Assembly: GCF_001895045.1 (NCBI RefSeq)
Contig: NZ_BDAM01000009.1
Location: 220,606 to 284,605, forward strand
Length of the DNA: 64,000 bases
Source of the DNA: Rhodococcus coprophilus NBRC 100603
GTDB lineage: Bacteria; Actinomycetota; Actinomycetes; Mycobacteriales; Mycobacteriaceae
Direction: 5' to 3'
Made by a program: the position numbers and the translations under genes
The notes under the pieces: generated by a model
What the model was told of the DNA's origin: nothing
The model's database searches: none
What the model saw: the letters and a program-made list of their open reading frames with translations, nothing else
Shown: positions 1 through 9,211 of the stretch, piece by piece
Numbering within the stretch: position 1 is the first letter of the stretch
How the letters are laid out: each line of letters opens with the position of its first letter

Positions 1-302
1 GTGTGAGCATTGACGATGGCGTTGCCCATCAACTCCGCGTTCGCGACGTCCGGCCGGGCAGCCCATGCCTCGGCCTGTTCGGACGTGACGACCGACCGGG
101 AGAACGCGGAATCGGTCTTGGTGCCCTCCTCGAACGCGAAGGCGTCGACCGGGGTCCGCTGGAGACCCGAGACGCCGTCGTCGACGAGACCTGAGGACAG
201 GCCGGAGAGGATCACCATGAGCACCGAGATCAGTGCGATGACCGATCCCATCAGCAATACACGGGTACGCGCGAACACAAGTTCGCGCACTGCGAGAAAC
301 AT
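1..302 (-). CDS. ABC transporter permease (FtsX/MacB type), N-terminal part, cut by window edge
   Basis: Only the first ~100 residues are present; the gene continues beyond base 1. The N-terminus begins MFLAVRELVFARTRVLLM and contains one strong hydrophobic segment at about residues 14-38, followed by an extracytoplasmic-looking stretch. This start, with a short amphipathic lead into one membrane helix and then a large periplasmic domain, is typical of FtsX/MacB/DevC-type permeases, which usually pair with a separate ATPase. The ATG at 302 has a good AGGAG site upstream (reading ACTCCCAGGAGCTCGTCT). It is divergent from the TetR gene at 665, which probably regulates it. Substrate is unknown and the family call rests on the N-terminus only. 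Confidence 0.65.
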   Translation of the reverse strand, partial: MFLAVRELVFARTRVLLMGSVIALISVLMVILSGLSSGLVDDGVSGLQRTPVDAFAFEEGTKTDSAFSRSVVTSEQAEAWAARPDVANAELMGNAIVNAH

Positions 303-664
303 AGACGAGCTCCTGGGAGTCGGATCGATCGGGCGTCAGCGACTGGGGCAGCCTCGGCGGGACGGTATGCAGGGCCGATTTCAACAGAACGAACGGGACT
401 CTGCCAGTAAGGTTCACCTACGACTGGGCGTAGTTTTCTACGACAACCCCACCCGGAAACCACGCTTGAACTGCAGTTATCCTTCCCTGATCCGATCGGA
501 TTCGCGCCTCGAAATTTAATGACGACTTGTCGTCAAAGTATTGTCCCGAGGGTGCGACGAGGACTCGAAAGGCCGCCGGACAGGCTCGCGCGGTCCTTCG
601 CCGAGGCGCCTGGGTGTACCCTTCGAGCGGTCCCCGAATTCCCCGACCGATCCCGGAGCATCGC
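303..664. promoter_or_regulatory. Divergent intergenic region with dyads, between permease and TetR gene
   Basis: No gene is supported here. The region holds a perfect 16-bp palindrome TGACGACttGTCGTCA at 520-535, a perfect 12-bp palindrome ATCCGATCGGAT at 490-501, and a 7-bp direct repeat CTACGAC at 418-424 and 438-444, the first copy of which also starts a small hairpin with CGTAG at 429-433. A divergent TetR/transporter pair usually shares such an operator. The 520-535 dyad is the best candidate by symmetry; this is inference. Confidence 0.55.
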
Positions 665-1333
665 GTGCCTATTCTGAATGCCGGGCACACCGTGGCCGAG
701 CACAAGTCGGCCACCCGAACGCGCATCCTGCGTGCCTTTGGCGAGGTACTGGCGCGCGAGGGGTGGGACGGCGCGTCGTTCAAGGCCGTCGCTGCGCAGG
801 CAGGTCTTACCCGGACCGTGATCTACAACTACTACTCCGACAAGTCCGAGATGCTGCTTGCTTGGTCGGCGCACGAGATCGAGCGGTTCCTCGACCTCCT
901 CGAGCACAAACTCGCGGGCATGGATGATCCGCGGGAGATGCTCCAGACCGTCGTCGAACTGGTCCTGTTCGAGTTCGCCGGACCACACCCCGTGACGCCA
1001 CCGGTGATGAGCCTGATCCCGAACGCAACCAAGCTGGAGTTCACGTCTCAGCTCAACGAACTCGAAGACGTGGTGTACCGGATCCTGGTCGAAGGCGAAC
1101 GTTCCGGTGTGTTCCATCTGATCGACGCACGGTCCGCAAGTCGCTGCATCCTGGGTTGCCTGGATCCCCACCGCCAGACTCTCGCCGAGGGCGGCGCAGT
1201 CGACGAAGTGGTCGCGCGGGTCGTTCCCTTCGTGATGGGTGCCGTCGGCGCGCTCGATCGCGAGCCGCACGGCGAACCGGGATGCGCCACGATATGCGAT
1301 GCGGGCGAGGACAATTCACCGACCGAGCCCTGA
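665..1333 (+). CDS. TetR/AcrR family transcriptional regulator
   Basis: A 222-residue protein with a classic N-terminal TetR helix-turn-helix at about residues 25-65 (TRTRILRAFGEVLAREG, then AGLTRTVIYNYYSDKSEM). The C-terminal ligand domain is family-variable and gives no ligand hint. The frame stays open upstream to 527, but the GTG at 665 has a GGAG site 9 bases upstream and starts just before the HTH, so I prefer it. It diverges from the ABC permease at 302, the usual arrangement for an efflux repressor, and probably controls both genes through the palindrome at 520-535. Confidence 0.85.
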   Translation: MPILNAGHTVAEHKSATRTRILRAFGEVLAREGWDGASFKAVAAQAGLTRTVIYNYYSDKSEMLLAWSAHEIERFLDLLEHKLAGMDDPREMLQTVVELVLFEFAGPHPVTPPVMSLIPNATKLEFTSQLNELEDVVYRILVEGERSGVFHLIDARSASRCILGCLDPHRQTLAEGGAVDEVVARVVPFVMGAVGALDREPHGEPGCATICDAGEDNSPTEP

Positions 1334-1346
1334 CGCGGGAGCCCGC

Positions 1347-2387
1347 TCAGTTCTCCGAGCGGGTCTGCGGCGTCTCCCCCGGGATCTTCGCACCCGTCAC
1401 CCGGCGCACGAAGCTGACTACCTCGGCGAGCGCACTCCGCGCGGACGGCGAGATCCCCGGCAGACTCAGATATCCGTGCACTGCGTTGTCGTATTCGGTC
1501 AGCGTGACGTCGCCGCCTTTGCTTCCGAGCGCCTCCGCATAGAACACGCCGTTGTCGCGTAACGGGTCGTGGCCGGCGACCTGGATCAATGCCGGCGTCG
1601 CCGCACCGGCCAGACCGCCGCGCAGCGGAGCGGCGGTGGGAGCGTACGGGTCCGCGCCGGCGAGATAGAGACGGACGAACGCTCGCATACCCCGCGACGT
1701 CAGAACAGGCGCCTCGGCATGCTCACGCTCGGACGGAAAGACATCCTCCATCTCGGTCCCCGGATAGACCAGCACCTGCCCCGCCAGTGCGGGCCGGCCG
1801 GCCTGCGCGGCGAGATCCGCCACGACCGCGGCCAGATTGCCACCCGCACTGTCGCCCGCGACCAGGATGCGTGTCGCGTCCACGCCGAGCTCCGCGGCAT
1901 GCTCTGTCACCCACAGCAGCGACGACCAGCAGTCGAATACTGCCGCTGGATAGGGGTTTTCAGGCGCGAGACGATAATCGACGGATACGACGACGCACGG
2001 CACCTCCACCGCCATGTGACTCGCCCACCACTCGTCTTGTTCGGGATTGCCGAGCACCCAGCCTCCTCCGTGGAAGAGCACCACGACGGGAAGCGGGCCA
2101 GGCCCCGAAGCCGAAGGGCGGTAGATGCGCAGGCGCACACCGACAGGCTCGGCGGGCCGGTCCAGTCCCGCGATCTCGGCGGGCGGCAACTCGACGGTAC
2201 GGTCGACGATGTGCGCGTCGCGGTGCGGCCTGCCGGCGATCGATCGCCCTACCGGCGAGGCGAGCAACTTCTCCCGGCGGACACGCCGCGCGGGGATGGC
2301 CTCGGGCGGCTCGTCGGCGATGGAGGCACCGATCAGCCCTTCGAACAGAGCGAAGATCTTCGTACGAAGCGGGAGCGGAGCGGGCAC
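1347..2387 (-). CDS. Alpha/beta hydrolase, hormone-sensitive-lipase family esterase
   Basis: A 346-residue cytoplasmic esterase of the HSL (LipH/LipN-like) family. The oxyanion motif HGGGW lies near residue 106, the nucleophile Ser in GDSAGG near 178, the acid in HDPLRD near 275 and the catalytic His in VHGYL near 304, so the triad is complete. It would hydrolyse short to medium acyl esters. The start is a GTG at 2387 with no clear Shine-Dalgarno site. It lies 10 bases after the stop of the gene at 2398-2940 and may be cotranscribed with it. Substrate cannot be read from sequence. Confidence 0.85.
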   Translation of the reverse strand: MPAPLPLRTKIFALFEGLIGASIADEPPEAIPARRVRREKLLASPVGRSIAGRPHRDAHIVDRTVELPPAEIAGLDRPAEPVGVRLRIYRPSASGPGPLPVVVLFHGGGWVLGNPEQDEWWASHMAVEVPCVVVSVDYRLAPENPYPAAVFDCWSSLLWVTEHAAELGVDATRILVAGDSAGGNLAAVVADLAAQAGRPALAGQVLVYPGTEMEDVFPSEREHAEAPVLTSRGMRAFVRLYLAGADPYAPTAAPLRGGLAGAATPALIQVAGHDPLRDNGVFYAEALGSKGGDVTLTEYDNAVHGYLSLPGISPSARSALAEVVSFVRRVTGAKIPGETPQTRSEN

Positions 2388-2397
2388 GGCGGCAACA

Positions 2398-2940
2398 CTA
2401 GAGGACCCTGCTCACTTCCGGAACAGTTCCGTGGTCGGGACGGAGGATTCCACTGAGGCACACCCCCTGAGGACGTCGGGTCGCCTCGGAACGGAGACGG
2501 TCGTTCACCCGAGATACGCTCTGGATGACGTTGTCGCGCACCATGATCCATTCCTCGTCTCCCGAACTGGAATGTACCGACACCACACCGTCGACGACAT
2601 GGTCGAAAGTGAAGTGCGACAGCGCTGCCGGGAACTTGTCGCGGCGGCCCCTGAGCACCCGCCGCATACGCGCACGCGGCGACAGGAACGTCTGCACGAG
2701 ATAGGCCAGCCACTCGGTGTGCCGGAAGAAGTGTTCGTCGCCGTCCCACACCAGGGCCGATCCGTCGGCGGTCGGAACCCACTGGCACCACGACAGCGGA
2801 CGCCCCCGCGACGGAAGACCGTCCCGACCCGCGTTGTGCGGCCCGCTCGCGGGCCCCGCGAAGCCTCGGAGGAACTCGATCTCGTCGGCATTCAGAGGAG
2901 GTGACACCTCGAACCGACCGTCGAATCGAGCGCTGTACAT
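2398..2940 (-). CDS. Conserved-looking hypothetical protein, 180 aa
   Basis: I do not recognise the family. The protein is soluble (no signal peptide or membrane helix), Trp- and Arg-rich, with a central block around WDGDEHFFRHTEWLAYL and a C-terminal half rich in Val/Asp. The ATG at 2940 has a strong GGGGAGG site 7 bases upstream, which decides it over the in-frame start 15 bases earlier. It is the first gene of a possible two-gene unit with the esterase and is divergent from the secreted lipase at 3100. Coding character and the clean ribosome site make it a real gene. Confidence 0.7.
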   Translation of the reverse strand: MYSARFDGRFEVSPPLNADEIEFLRGFAGPASGPHNAGRDGLPSRGRPLSWCQWVPTADGSALVWDGDEHFFRHTEWLAYLVQTFLSPRARMRRVLRGRRDKFPAALSHFTFDHVVDGVVSVHSSSGDEEWIMVRDNVIQSVSRVNDRLRSEATRRPQGVCLSGILRPDHGTVPEVSRVL

Positions 2941-3099
2941 ACGGTGCCTCCCCACGTCGACTGCTCTCCTTTACCCCCTTCGGAGCCGTTCCACACCGGT
3001 CGGAGCCGACAATTCGCACGAATCGGGACAAACGCACGTGAGGCATGAGAATTTCTGTTAACTTCCCGGGTACATCCACAGCCGGGACAGGGTAGGGAC

Positions 3100-4089
3100 A
3101 TGCTGCGTCGAATAATGGCCACAGTCATGGGTACGGTGATAGTCGCAGCGGGAGCGGTGACAGGCGGCGGCATCGCACAGGCCGAAGACACTGCTACGAA
3201 GCAATATCCGCTCGCTCCTACCTTCCTCGACGGCATCGGGATGGAACTCGCGAACCCCGGAGGTTCGGCGCCCGGCTCCAACGACTGGTCGTGCGAGCCC
3301 TCCGACGAGCACCCGGAACCGGTGGTCCTCGTGCACGGAACCATGGCTAATCGACAGGACAACTGGGCCTACCTGTCGCCGCTGCTCGCCAACGAGGGTT
3401 ACTGCGTCTTCGCGCTCACGTACGGCAACTATCCCGAGCTGCCGTGGCCGTTCAGTGCGGTCGGCGGCCTCAAGCCCATGGAACAGAGTGCCGTCGAACT
3501 GGCGGCATTCGTAGACCGGGTACTCGACGTCACGGGTGCGGAAAAGGTGAGCCTCGTCGGCCATTCACAGGGCACGCTCATGCCCACGTATTACCTCAAT
3601 CGCCTGGGCGGCAGCACCGAGGTGCGAAACCTCATCTCCCTCGCACCGCTGTGGGACGGTAGCCACGCGTTCCTGCTCGAGGCGACGTTCTCCCTGTTCG
3701 GTCAGGCCGGTCTGCGCGACGAACTCGAACAACTCGTCGCAACCGTGGGCTGCGGCGCGTGCCCGCAGGTGCTCGCCGGATCCCAGTGGTTCCGGGATCT
3801 GCACGCAGACGGGGTCTACGCGCCGGGGGTGCAGTACACCAACATCATTTCCCGCTACGACGAACTGGTGCTCCCGCACACCAGCGGATACCGCGAAGCC
3901 GACAACGCGACCAACTTCGTGCTGCAGGACCACTGCGAGGCGGACTGGGCCGAACACGTCGCCATCGTCAACGACCCCGTTGCCGCAGCCGTCGTCCTCA
4001 ACGCGCTCGACCCGGACAACCCGCGCCCGGTGCCGTGCGTGTCGGTCCCGCCGTTCACCGGCTGGTCACCCACCGCACCTCCGCGGTAG
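3100..4089 (+). CDS. Secreted triacylglycerol lipase/esterase (lipase class 2, LipA/EstA type)
   Basis: A 329-residue exported lipase. The N-terminus is a signal peptide with positive MLRR, a hydrophobic core, and probable cleavage after AQA near residue 27. VLVHGTMA forms the oxyanion region and the nucleophile elbow GHSQG lies near residue 153-157. The later region contains Cys residues that could form disulfides, as in this family. It should hydrolyse acylglycerols or esters outside the membrane. An AGGGTAGGGAC ribosome site precedes the ATG. The gene ends just before a strong hairpin at 4097-4128. Confidence 0.88.
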   Translation: MLRRIMATVMGTVIVAAGAVTGGGIAQAEDTATKQYPLAPTFLDGIGMELANPGGSAPGSNDWSCEPSDEHPEPVVLVHGTMANRQDNWAYLSPLLANEGYCVFALTYGNYPELPWPFSAVGGLKPMEQSAVELAAFVDRVLDVTGAEKVSLVGHSQGTLMPTYYLNRLGGSTEVRNLISLAPLWDGSHAFLLEATFSLFGQAGLRDELEQLVATVGCGACPQVLAGSQWFRDLHADGVYAPGVQYTNIISRYDELVLPHTSGYREADNATNFVLQDHCEADWAEHVAIVNDPVAAAVVLNALDPDNPRPVPCVSVPPFTGWSPTAPPR

Positions 4090-4096
4090 AAAGACG

Positions 4097-4130
4097 ACCG
4101 CGACCGCCGCAGCAGCGGCGGTCGCGGTTT
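4097..4130. terminator. Bidirectional terminator between lipase and rlmB
   Basis: A perfect 14-bp inverted repeat (ACCGCGACCGCCGC at 4097-4110 and its complement at 4115-4128) with a 4-base AGCA loop, followed by TTT on the plus strand. It lies between two convergent gene ends (4089 plus, 4146 minus), so it can serve both. Confidence 0.85.
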
Positions 4131-4145
4131 CCAGCTATGTGGTGC

Positions 4146-5117
4146 TTACGCGCGGCGCTGCCGGGCGATGTCGGCGAGGACCACGCCCGCGGCGACGGAC
4201 GCATTGAGAGACTCCACGTCACCGGCCATCGGAATCGAGAGAATGGCGTCGCAGGTTTCCCGTACGAGCCGGGACAAGCCCTTACCCTCCGAGCCCACCA
4301 CGACGACCACCGGATCGGTGCCGTCGAACTCGTCGAGCGTGGTGTCTCCGCCTGCGTCGAGACCGACCACGCGCACACCTTGCGCCTGCCAGTCCTTGAG
4401 CGTGCGGGTCAGGTTCGTGGCGCGTGCGACCGGCAGCCGTGCCGCAGCACCGGCGCTGGTCCGCCAGGCAACAGCGGACACCGAAGCCGAACGTCGCTGC
4501 GGAATGACCACGCCGTGACCGCCGAAGGCCGCCACCGAACGGATGACGGCACCGAGGTTGCGCGGATCCGAGATGTTGTCGAGCGCGACCAGCAGCGGCC
4601 GCTCGTGGTGCTCCTTGGCCCGCGCGATCAGGTCGTCGGGATGCACGTACCGGTACGGCGGCACCTGGAGACCCACGCCCTGGTGCATTCCGTTCGTGGA
4701 CAAGCGGTCGAGTTCGGCGCGCGACACCTCGAGGATCGAGATGCCCATGTCGGCCGCACGCTGCACGGCTTCCTTGAGTCGCTCGTCCGCCTCCGCTCCG
4801 ACCGCGACATACAGCGCGGTCGCGGGAACCTCGGCGCGCAGGCATTCGACGACCGGGTTGCGGCCCAGCACCATCTCCGGACCGTCCTCGGGCTTGCGGC
4901 CGGCGGGTCGCCGTCCGCCGCCACGCGAGGAGGTGTCGGTCGCCTTTGCCGCGGCACGGGAACGCCGTGCTGCGGCGTGGTACGGACGATCCTCGGCCTT
5001 GGGTGTCGCACCGCGCGGTTCCAGACCACGACGGCGCTGCCCGCCGGAGCCGACGACCTGCCCCTTCTTGGTTCCGCCCTTACGAATCGCGCCGCGGCGC
5101 TGGGAATTGCCTGCCAT
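4146..5117 (-). CDS. rlmB: 23S rRNA (guanosine-2'-O-)-methyltransferase, RlmB/TrmH family (SPOUT)
   Basis: A 323-residue SPOUT methyltransferase that 2'-O-methylates a guanosine of 23S rRNA. Residues 1-85 are a basic, low-complexity extension common in actinobacterial copies. The substrate-binding domain begins at [13 protein letters not shown], and the knot region carries the signatures [25 protein letters not shown] and [15 protein letters not shown], including the NxS motif. The ATG at 5117 overlaps the cysS stop (TGATG) and has an AGGA site, indicating translational coupling. An earlier in-frame start lies inside cysS and is not needed. Homologue of Rv3579c. Confidence 0.92.
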   Translation of the reverse strand: MAGNSQRRGAIRKGGTKKGQVVGSGGQRRRGLEPRGATPKAEDRPYHAAARRSRAAAKATDTSSRGGGRRPAGRKPEDGPEMVLGRNPVVECLRAEVPATALYVAVGAEADERLKEAVQRAADMGISILEVSRAELDRLSTNGMHQGVGLQVPPYRYVHPDDLIARAKEHHERPLLVALDNISDPRNLGAVIRSVAAFGGHGVVIPQRRSASVSAVAWRTSAGAAARLPVARATNLTRTLKDWQAQGVRVVGLDAGGDTTLDEFDGTDPVVVVVGSEGKGLSRLVRETCDAILSIPMAGDVESLNASVAAGVVLADIARQRRA

Positions 5118-6511
5118 CACTGTCCTGCTTTCAGAGACCACTCGGGTCCGTTCGGCGTATCGGTCACTTCGATACCCGCCGCTGTCAACCGGTCGCGCAC
5201 CTCGTCGGCGATCGCCCAGTTCTTGTCTGCCCGCGCGTTCTGTCTCCGGACGAGATCCGCGGAGACGAGCACGTCGAGCGCTTCCAGGGCCGCCGATCGG
5301 TCGGCGGTGGAGTCACTCCAGTGTGCATCGAGCGGGTCGACTCCGAGAATTCCGAGCATCGCGCGCACCTGCGACGCGATCCGGACGGCCTCGTCGAGAT
5401 CACCGTTGTCGAGTGCCTTGTTGCCTTCGCTGCGTCGTCCGTGGATCTCGGCGAGCGCCTTGGGCACACCGAGATCGTCGTCGAGTGCGTCGGCGAAGGC
5501 GTCCGTCCATGTGCCGACGGGAACCTCGCCCGCACGATCACGGGTCTTGAGGACGAAGGTTTCGAGTCCCCGGTAGCCCGCGGCCGCTTCCTGGAGCGCT
5601 GCCTCGGAGTACTCGAGCATCGAACGGTAGTGCGCGCTGCCGAGGTAGTACCGCAACTCCTGCGGTCGCACCTTGGTGAGCACGTTCGGCACCGACAGCA
5701 CGTTGCCGAGCGACTTGGACATCTTCTCGCCGCCCATGGTGACCCAGCCGTTGTGCAGCCAGTACCGGGCGAAGCCGTCGCCTGCCGCCCGAGCCTGGGC
5801 GATTTCGTTCTCGTGGTGCGGGAAGACGAGATCCATTCCGCCGCAATGGATATCGAAGGTTCCGCCCAGATAGAACGTTGCCATCGCGGAGCATTCGAGG
5901 TGCCATCCGGGACGGCCGCGTCCCCACGGAGTGGGCCACGAGGGCTCGCCCGGCTTCGCTGCCTTCCACAAGGTGAAGTCGCGCGGATCCCGCTTGCCGA
6001 GCCCGGCGCTCTCACCCTGGTGCACGTCGTCGAGCTTGTGCCCGGACAGCGACCCGTACTCGGGATAGCTCTTCACGTCGAAGTAGACGTTGCCGTCGGA
6101 GGGGTACGCGTGACCCGCCGCGATGAGTCGTTCCATCAGATCGACCATCTGCGTGATGTGCCCGGTAGCGCGGGGCTCGATCGACGGAGGGAGGACACCG
6201 AGCACGTCGTACGCCTTGTTGAACGCGCGCTCGAATGTCGCGGCCCATTCCCACCACGGACGCCCGGCCTCGGCGGCCTTGCGGAGAATCTTGTCTTCGA
6301 TGTCTGTGACGTTTCTCACAAACGCGACATCCATCCCCTGAGCCGCGAGCCATCTGCGTAGGACGTCGAATGCGACGCCACTGCGCACATGGCCGATGTG
6401 GGGTTCGCCTTGAACGGTGGCACCACACAGGTACACCGAGGCATGGCCGGGGACGAGCGGCACGAATTCCCGCACATCCCGTGTTTCGGTGTCGTAAAGG
6501 CGCAAGGTCAC
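5117..6511 (-). CDS. cysS: Cysteinyl-tRNA synthetase
   Basis: A 464-residue class I aminoacyl-tRNA synthetase, close to the 469 residues of M. tuberculosis CysS. The zinc ligand Cys lies in YLCGATV, the HIGH motif in GEPHIGH, HLECSAM supplies another zinc Cys, and KMSKS occurs in [10 protein letters not shown]. The GTG at 6511 has an AGGA site about 10 bases upstream. The frame runs open far into ispF, but that extension reads ispF out of frame. It is downstream of ispF and coupled to rlmB by the TGATG overlap. Confidence 0.95.
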   Translation of the reverse strand: MTLRLYDTETRDVREFVPLVPGHASVYLCGATVQGEPHIGHVRSGVAFDVLRRWLAAQGMDVAFVRNVTDIEDKILRKAAEAGRPWWEWAATFERAFNKAYDVLGVLPPSIEPRATGHITQMVDLMERLIAAGHAYPSDGNVYFDVKSYPEYGSLSGHKLDDVHQGESAGLGKRDPRDFTLWKAAKPGEPSWPTPWGRGRPGWHLECSAMATFYLGGTFDIHCGGMDLVFPHHENEIAQARAAGDGFARYWLHNGWVTMGGEKMSKSLGNVLSVPNVLTKVRPQELRYYLGSAHYRSMLEYSEAALQEAAAGYRGLETFVLKTRDRAGEVPVGTWTDAFADALDDDLGVPKALAEIHGRRSEGNKALDNGDLDEAVRIASQVRAMLGILGVDPLDAHWSDSTADRSAALEALDVLVSADLVRRQNARADKNWAIADEVRDRLTAAGIEVTDTPNGPEWSLKAGQ

Positions 6512-6522
6512 GACCGTCGATC

Positions 6523-6999
6523 CTACCGGTCGTCGCTCTGCTGCAGGACGAGCGCGGTGGCGACGGCCGCCACACCCTCGCCTCGTCCGGTCAATCCGAG
6601 GCCGTCGGTGGTCGTCGCGGACACCGAGACAGGGGCACCGAGCACGTCGGACAGCACCCGCTGCGCCTCGTCGCGCCGCGGCCCGATCTTCGGGCGGTTG
6701 CCGATCACCTGGACCGCCGCGTTGCCGATCGTCCAGCCGGCGTCGGCGAGCAGGCGGCGCACCTCCACGAGCATGGCCGCGCCCGAGGCACCTGCCATCT
6801 CCGGCCGGTCGGTGCCGAACACCGCTCCCAGGTCGCCGAGACCGGCGGCCGAGAGCAACGCATCGCACAGGGCGTGCGCGGCGACGTCACCGTCGGAATG
6901 GCCTGAGCATCCGTCGGCGTCCTCGAAGAGCAGTCCGGCCATCCAGCACGGCCGGCCAGGCTCGACGGGATGCACGTCCGTTCCGATTCCGACACGCAC
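6523..6999 (-). CDS. ispF: 2-C-methyl-D-erythritol 2,4-cyclodiphosphate synthase
   Basis: A 158-residue enzyme of the MEP isoprenoid pathway that cyclises CDP-methylerythritol phosphate. Metal-binding motifs GTDVHP at the N-terminus and [12 protein letters not shown] follow the family pattern, and [14 protein letters not shown] near the C-terminus matches the CDP-binding region. It starts at a GTG 6 bases after the ispD stop, so the two consecutive pathway enzymes are cotranscribed; cysS follows 11 bases after its stop. Confidence 0.95.
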   Translation of the reverse strand: MRVGIGTDVHPVEPGRPCWMAGLLFEDADGCSGHSDGDVAAHALCDALLSAAGLGDLGAVFGTDRPEMAGASGAAMLVEVRRLLADAGWTIGNAAVQVIGNRPKIGPRRDEAQRVLSDVLGAPVSVSATTTDGLGLTGRGEGVAAVATALVLQQSDDR

Positions 7000-7005
7000 G
7001 ACGGT

Positions 7006-7713
7006 TCAGCGCTCCTCTGCGGTTCGAGCCCCCGACGCGAGCAGTGCGCGCGCGAGGACGAGATCCAACGGTGTGGTGATCTTGAAGGCGAGCGGGTCGC
7101 CCGCGACGGTGTCGACACGCTCACCGAGTCGCTCGACGAGACCTGCGTCGTCGGTCGCGTCGCCGGCGTCCGTGTTCGCCCGGCTCAGCAGTGCGACGTC
7201 GAAACCTTGGGGGGTCTGTACCGCACGAAGGGACGCGCGGTCGGGCGTGCCGGTGACAGCACCCTGCGCGTCGACACTCTTGATGGTGTCGGTGACGGGC
7301 AGGACAGGAATCACCGCGTCGCTCCCGCGCCGCAGTTCGGCCACCACGCGGGCGAACAAGCCGGGGGGCGTGAGCACCCGAGCAGCGTCGTGCACCAGCA
7401 CGAATCGCGCGTCGGATGCGCAGGCGAGTCCGGCACGCACCGAATCGGCGCGCTCGGCACCTCCTGCGACGACGGATACCCGCTCAGAGAAGGGCGCCCG
7501 CACCAGTTGTTCCGGCTGTGTCGCGGCGAGTTCGGGCGGAACCACGACGACGACCCGGTCTACCTCACCGGAGTCGAGCATCGATTCGACGGCGCGATCG
7601 AGCATCGTCCGCCCGTCCAGTTCGACGAACGCCTTCGGCAGTTCTTGGCCCAGACGAACGCCGCGGCCGGCCGCCGGAACAATCCCGACGACCGGCCCGT
7701 TGCGATCGTTCAC
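7006..7713 (-). CDS. ispD: 2-C-methyl-D-erythritol 4-phosphate cytidylyltransferase
   Basis: A 235-residue MEP-pathway enzyme that transfers CMP from CTP to methylerythritol phosphate. The nucleotide-binding signature is VPAAGRGVRLGQELPKAF, with the expected Arg and Lys, followed by LVHDAAR and a C-terminal dimer arm. The start is a GTG at 7713, 35 bases after the carD stop. It precedes ispF in the same unit, as in mycobacteria. Confidence 0.95.
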   Translation of the reverse strand: MNDRNGPVVGIVPAAGRGVRLGQELPKAFVELDGRTMLDRAVESMLDSGEVDRVVVVVPPELAATQPEQLVRAPFSERVSVVAGGAERADSVRAGLACASDARFVLVHDAARVLTPPGLFARVVAELRRGSDAVIPVLPVTDTIKSVDAQGAVTGTPDRASLRAVQTPQGFDVALLSRANTDAGDATDDAGLVERLGERVDTVAGDPLAFKITTPLDLVLARALLASGARTAEER

Positions 7714-7748
7714 TTGCTGTGTTCGGGGTTCTTCACGCAGTTCGCCAC

Positions 7749-8258
<510 letters not shown>

Positions 8259-8336
8259 TCACCGAGTTTAACACGTGACTACCTCGTCCTCTCATCAACG
8301 ATGCAGGTCAGGGGCATCGATACGTGAGCGCAGGGC

Positions 8337-8379
8337 TTGACAGGCAGTCGGTTCCGTGCTTTATGTGACGTGTGTCACC
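8337..8379 (+). promoter_or_regulatory. Probable promoter of the lipoprotein gene with an overlapping CRP/GlxR-type box
   Basis: TTGACA at 8337-8342 and TTTATG at 8360-8365 are separated by 17 bases, a good sigma-70-type promoter. TGTGA-N6-TCACC at 8364-8379 nearly matches the CRP/GlxR consensus TGTGA-N6-TCACA and overlaps the -10 end and the start region, a position expected for repression. The 5' leader to the GTG at 8514 would be about 140 bases. All inferred from sequence match. Confidence 0.55.
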
Positions 8380-8513
8380 CTTCGGGACTGGGCATGTCCG
8401 GGCTTTCGGGAGGCGACAGCAAAAGTTGCGAGTTCCGGCCCCGCCGCACACAGGTCGCTCGCTGACTACTACTCTGCCTAGTGGATTGCGAGCCTTACTC
8501 GATGGAGGAACCC

Positions 8514-9128
8514 GTGACTGCTCTCAAAGCGCCGACTCGGCGAGTCGTGACAGCCCTCGCCCTGGCGGCGGGAGCGACGCTCACGCTGTCGGCATGCGGT
8601 GCCGGCCAGATCAGCCAGACCGCCGTACAGGTCGCGGCGATCAACGGCAACAACGCCGAGGTCGGATCGATCGCCCTGCGGAATGTGCACGTGATCTACC
8701 CGAACTCCGAGGAGTACAGCATCGAACCGGGTGGCACTGCGCTGCTCGGCTTCACGGTGGTGAACCTCGATCCGTACACCCCGGACGTGCTCACCGACAT
8801 CTCCACCGAGTTCGCGGACTCCGTGAATGCGGAGGAGATCGAGATTGCTCCGCAGTCGTCCGTCGTCGCCGGTGAGTCCACCGAGACGGCCGCACTCGAC
8901 GAGGCTCCTCAGCCCGCTCAGACGAAGGAGACCCCGCCCGACGCGCCGAGTGTCGCCACCGTCGAACTGGTCGGCCTGAACGAACTCGTCCGGCCGGGAC
9001 TGACCGTCCCCGTCACGTTCTCCTTCGAGGAAGCCGGCGATCTGACCATCTCCGTGCCGATCGACGCAGGCCCGATCCTTCCGCGCGACGAGTCCGACAT
9101 GTCGCCGATCATCGGCGAAGCGCACTAA
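8514..9128 (+). CDS. lpqE: Lipoprotein of the LpqE type
   Basis: A 204-residue exported lipoprotein. The signal sequence ends at the lipobox LSAC, with the lipid-modified Cys near residue 28; the remainder is a beta-rich extracytoplasmic domain with an acidic, Ala/Glu-rich linker in the middle. The GTG at 8514 has an excellent GGAGGAA site. Position between carD and radA matches Rv3584 (LpqE), and size is similar. The molecular function of the family is not established. A perfect terminator hairpin follows at 9144. Confidence 0.8.
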   Translation: MTALKAPTRRVVTALALAAGATLTLSACGAGQISQTAVQVAAINGNNAEVGSIALRNVHVIYPNSEEYSIEPGGTALLGFTVVNLDPYTPDVLTDISTEFADSVNAEEIEIAPQSSVVAGESTETAALDEAPQPAQTKETPPDAPSVATVELVGLNELVRPGLTVPVTFSFEEAGDLTISVPIDAGPILPRDESDMSPIIGEAH

Positions 9129-9143
9129 CGCACCCACAGCCCG

Positions 9144-9183
9144 AAAGACCCCGGTCGAGCACCTGCTCGACCGGGGTCTTTCC
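9144..9183 (+). terminator. Intrinsic terminator after the lipoprotein gene
   Basis: A perfect 18-bp inverted repeat, AAAGACCCCGGTCGAGCA at 9144-9161 and its complement at 9164-9181, with a 2-base loop, ends in TTT. It lies 15 bases after the lipoprotein stop and about 30 bases before radA, separating the two units. Confidence 0.88.
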
Positions 9184-9211
9184 TGTCGGGGCAGGCCACT
9201 ATCCTCCGGCA

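Noticed and set aside
5117..6868. Apparent 583-residue CysS with long N-terminal extension
   Set aside because: The extra residues read ispF out of frame; the GTG at 6511 has a ribosome site and gives the normal length.
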